A DNA stretch of 64,000 nucleotides. Source: an uncultured Monoglobus sp. (GTDB lineage Bacteria; Bacillota; Clostridia; Monoglobales; Monoglobaceae). The notes below the pieces were generated by a model that was given only the letters and a program-made list of their open reading frames with translations, made no database searches and was not told the origin of the DNA. The stretch's first letter is position 1; each line of letters opens with the position of its first letter. The stretch covers positions 51,381 to 115,380 of the forward strand of contig CANQMT010000003.1 in assembly GCA_947625055.1 (NCBI GenBank). The letters are read 5' to 3'. Below are positions 62,393 through 64,000 of this stretch, piece after piece. The position numbers and the translations under genes are program-made.

Positions 62393-63765
62393 CCCCACGC
62401 CTTTATAAGGCCGTCAGCCGCGCCGCGGATTTGATTGTGCGTAAGCTGGCCGAAGCCGACGATGAACGAGTTTTCGGGCAGGGCCTCGCTCGTGTTTATA
62501 AGGCAGGCGGAAAGCGGGATAAGCTTGACTCCGCACGCAGCCGCGGCGTTTTTAAGCTCCGCCTCGCTCATGCCGTTTTTGACCGAAACGATAAAATATG
62601 TTCCGCTGTCGGCCCCGTATATCTCAATGTTCGGGGCTATCGGCGACTCAAGCAGCGCCGTCTTTAAAAGGCGGCGTTTTTCTTTGTACAATTTCCGCAG
62701 CTTTTCGGTGTGGCTGCGGTATTTTCCGCTTCTTAAATACTCGGCGATCATCCGCTGCTCAAGCCTCGATTTAAGGCAGGTGTAGTATGGCAGGCGCATG
62801 TCAAAGCTTTTTTTCAGCTCGTCGGGCAGAACGACAAACGCTCCGCTGAACGCGGGCGCGATGCTGCGGTAGAACGAGCCGAGGAAGATAACCTTGTCGG
62901 GCGCCTGCGAGATCAGGGTGCGTCCGGGCCTTTCCGCGAAGTCAAGGTCAAAATCCGCCTCGATTATATATCTTTCGGGCTTTTCGGCCGCCCACTCAAG
63001 CAGGCCGCTCCGCTCCGCCGCGCTCATTCTCCGCGCGGTGGGGAACTGCATGTCGGGCGAGGCGTACATAACCGTGACGCCGCTGTTTTTGAGCCCGTCC
63101 AGCGGAAAAGCGTTGATCCGAGTGTTGATCAGCTCGGTTTTCGCGCCCGTGTTTTTGACCGGGACATAGCTCCGCGCGAAGCAGGGGTTCTCAAACCCGA
63201 AAACCGCGTCGCCGCCCATAACGCTCGCGAGCTGCTGCAAAAGATAATCGGTTCCCGCGCCGATTATGATCCTTCCCGCGGGGCAGGAGATCCCGTGCAG
63301 ATCATATAGGTTGTGCGAGATCGCGCGGCGCAGCTCGCTCTCGCCGTACTTGTGGCCGTAATTTAACAGACCGGGATTATCGTAGCTTATCTCGCGGCAC
63401 AGCTTGGTTAAGGCTCCTGAGGGAACCGCGTCGGTGTCGGTCCCGTTCTGGCTCATGACGTATGATATTCCCGGAGTGCCGTAAAAATCGGGCTCCGAAA
63501 TGTCGGTGTTTATCGGACTTGTGCGGCGGGCAAAGTAGCCGCTCCGCGAGCGTGCCGCCGCGTAGCCCTCCTCGATAAGCCTCTGATAGGCGAGCTCAAC
63601 CGTGTTTTTAGACAGCCCGAGTTCCTCCGAAAGGCCGCGCCGCGAGGGCAGTTTTTCGCCGTCGGCGATCCGCCCCGCGATTATGTTTTCCGTGAGCAGA
63701 TCGGCGAGCTGGACGTAAAGCGGCGTGTCGGAGTTTTTATTCAGAATATGTTTCAAACCTTTCAT
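62389..63765 (-). CDS. MocR/GabR-type regulator (GntR winged helix + aminotransferase-like domain)
   Basis: 458 residues. The GntR DNA-binding part is LTENIIAGRIADGEKLPSRRGLSEELGLSKNTVELAYQRL. The remaining ~360 residues have the fold-type I aminotransferase pattern (FGFENPCFARSYV, YASPDMQFPTARRMS, IIEADFDLDFAER). The segment that normally holds the PLP lysine (GTFSK) reads GSFYRSIAPAF, with Arg for Lys, so covalent PLP binding is doubtful. ATG 63765 is preferred to GTG 63774; neither has a strong ribosome site. The divergent gene at 63944 and the CTGGCCC repeats between suggest it regulates that neighbour. Confidence 0.9.
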   Translation of the reverse strand: MKGLKHILNKNSDTPLYVQLADLLTENIIAGRIADGEKLPSRRGLSEELGLSKNTVELAYQRLIEEGYAAARSRSGYFARRTSPINTDISEPDFYGTPGISYVMSQNGTDTDAVPSGALTKLCREISYDNPGLLNYGHKYGESELRRAISHNLYDLHGISCPAGRIIIGAGTDYLLQQLASVMGGDAVFGFENPCFARSYVPVKNTGAKTELINTRINAFPLDGLKNSGVTVMYASPDMQFPTARRMSAAERSGLLEWAAEKPERYIIEADFDLDFAERPGRTLISQAPDKVIFLGSFYRSIAPAFSGAFVVLPDELKKSFDMRLPYYTCLKSRLEQRMIAEYLRSGKYRSHTEKLRKLYKEKRRLLKTALLESPIAPNIEIYGADSGTYFIVSVKNGMSEAELKNAAAACGVKLIPLSACLINTSEALPENSFIVGFGQLTHNQIRGAADGLIKAWG

Positions 63766-63837
63766 TGCAGTCACTCACTTAAATTTACTATGCCTTTATT
63801 TTATCATTCGCTTTCATTCAAGTCAACAAAAAACGGT

Positions 63838-63869
63838 CTGGCCCCATATATTTTGGTGCCAACTGGCCC
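63838..63869. promoter_or_regulatory. Direct repeats in the divergent region, candidate MocR operator
   Basis: CTGGCCC at 63838-63844 and 63863-63869, 25 bases apart, in the same orientation. MocR/GabR regulators are known to bind direct repeats in divergent promoters. TATAAT at 63893-63898 could be the -10 of the rightward gene. Confidence 0.5.
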
Positions 63870-63943
63870 TACACCGACCCGCGGCGCGGATGTATAATTA
63901 TGATATGTAATTATTTTGAAGAAAAGATAGTGTAAAGTAGGAT

Positions 63944-64000
63944 ATGAAAAATGAGAGAAGAATAAAAAACGCTGTCACCCTTGACAGCTTAGGCAAAACA
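63944..64000 (+). CDS. Start of an unidentified gene, cut by the window edge
   Basis: ATG 63944 with AGTAGG a few bases upstream opens a frame of 19 codons (MKNERRIKNAVTLDSLGKT) that runs off the right edge. Too short to identify. It is divergent from the MocR-type regulator, whose targets are usually such divergent genes. Confidence 0.4.
   Translation, partial: MKNERRIKNAVTLDSLGKT

Overview
The window looks like chromosomal DNA from an anaerobic, spore-forming member of the Clostridia (Bacillota), probably Oscillospiraceae/Ruminococcaceae-like. The evidence is HydG (FeFe-hydrogenase maturation), SpoIIR with a sigma-F-like promoter, a YaaH-type spore cell-wall hydrolase, a CIRCE-controlled groESL, strong GGAGG ribosome sites, frequent TTG/GTG starts, and GC-rich intergenic repeats of a kind I remember from that group. 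I see no rRNA, tRNA, CRISPR array, transposase or phage module. The taxonomic call is inference; the gene calls rest on motifs read from the sequence.

Layout: 1-6 kb has a transglutaminase-like fragment, an M16 peptidase pair (YfmF/YfmH type), lgt, a tiny Spo0E-like gene, then a TM1266-type regulator and hydG. 6-14 kb is the accessory region. It holds an alpha/beta hydrolase and HxlR regulator, a three-repeat cysteine peptide with its radical SAM/SPASM enzyme (a RiPP-like cassette), nitroreductase and flavin-ferredoxin genes, and a Zn-macrodomain plus SirTM sirtuin pair. A RelBE-type toxin-antitoxin and an HD hydrolase are wedged between these, flanked by a 66-bp direct repeat. 13.5-18 kb (minus strand) has rpsU, yqeG, a TIM-barrel protein, an Xaa-Pro peptidase, a nitroreductase and a DUF624 membrane protein.

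18-24.3 kb is a complete phosphate locus, pstSCAB-phoU-phoP-phoR, with a Pho-box-like leader and a circularly permuted PstS. 24.4-27.8 kb is gatCAB. 28-36.8 kb holds housekeeping and metabolic genes: exonuclease, GH13 amylase, serine acetyltransferase, YaaH-like lysin, NAD(P)HX epimerase, DUF6062, mntP, an EamA exporter and citrate synthase. 37-47.3 kb is groESL, a small secreted peptide gene behind a consensus promoter, and rpoBC with a structured leader, outside the usual ribosomal-protein cluster.

47.3-58 kb has a large hybrid histidine kinase, a cell-envelope group (SH3 protein, amidase, RCC1-repeat protein), an AcpS-NAD(P)HX dehydratase fusion, alr and ndoA without its usual antitoxin. 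58-64 kb is repeat-rich and carries a VanRS-like two-component system, spoIIR, a MocR-type regulator whose PLP lysine position is arginine, and the start of a divergent gene.

The likeliest candidate for an under-described system is the 7.1-13.5 kb region. An electrophile/redox-type regulator, a cysteine-repeat peptide with its maturase, two flavoproteins, a ferredoxin fusion and a sirtuin/macrodomain ADP-ribosylation pair lie together there, with visible traces of segmental duplication and insertion.
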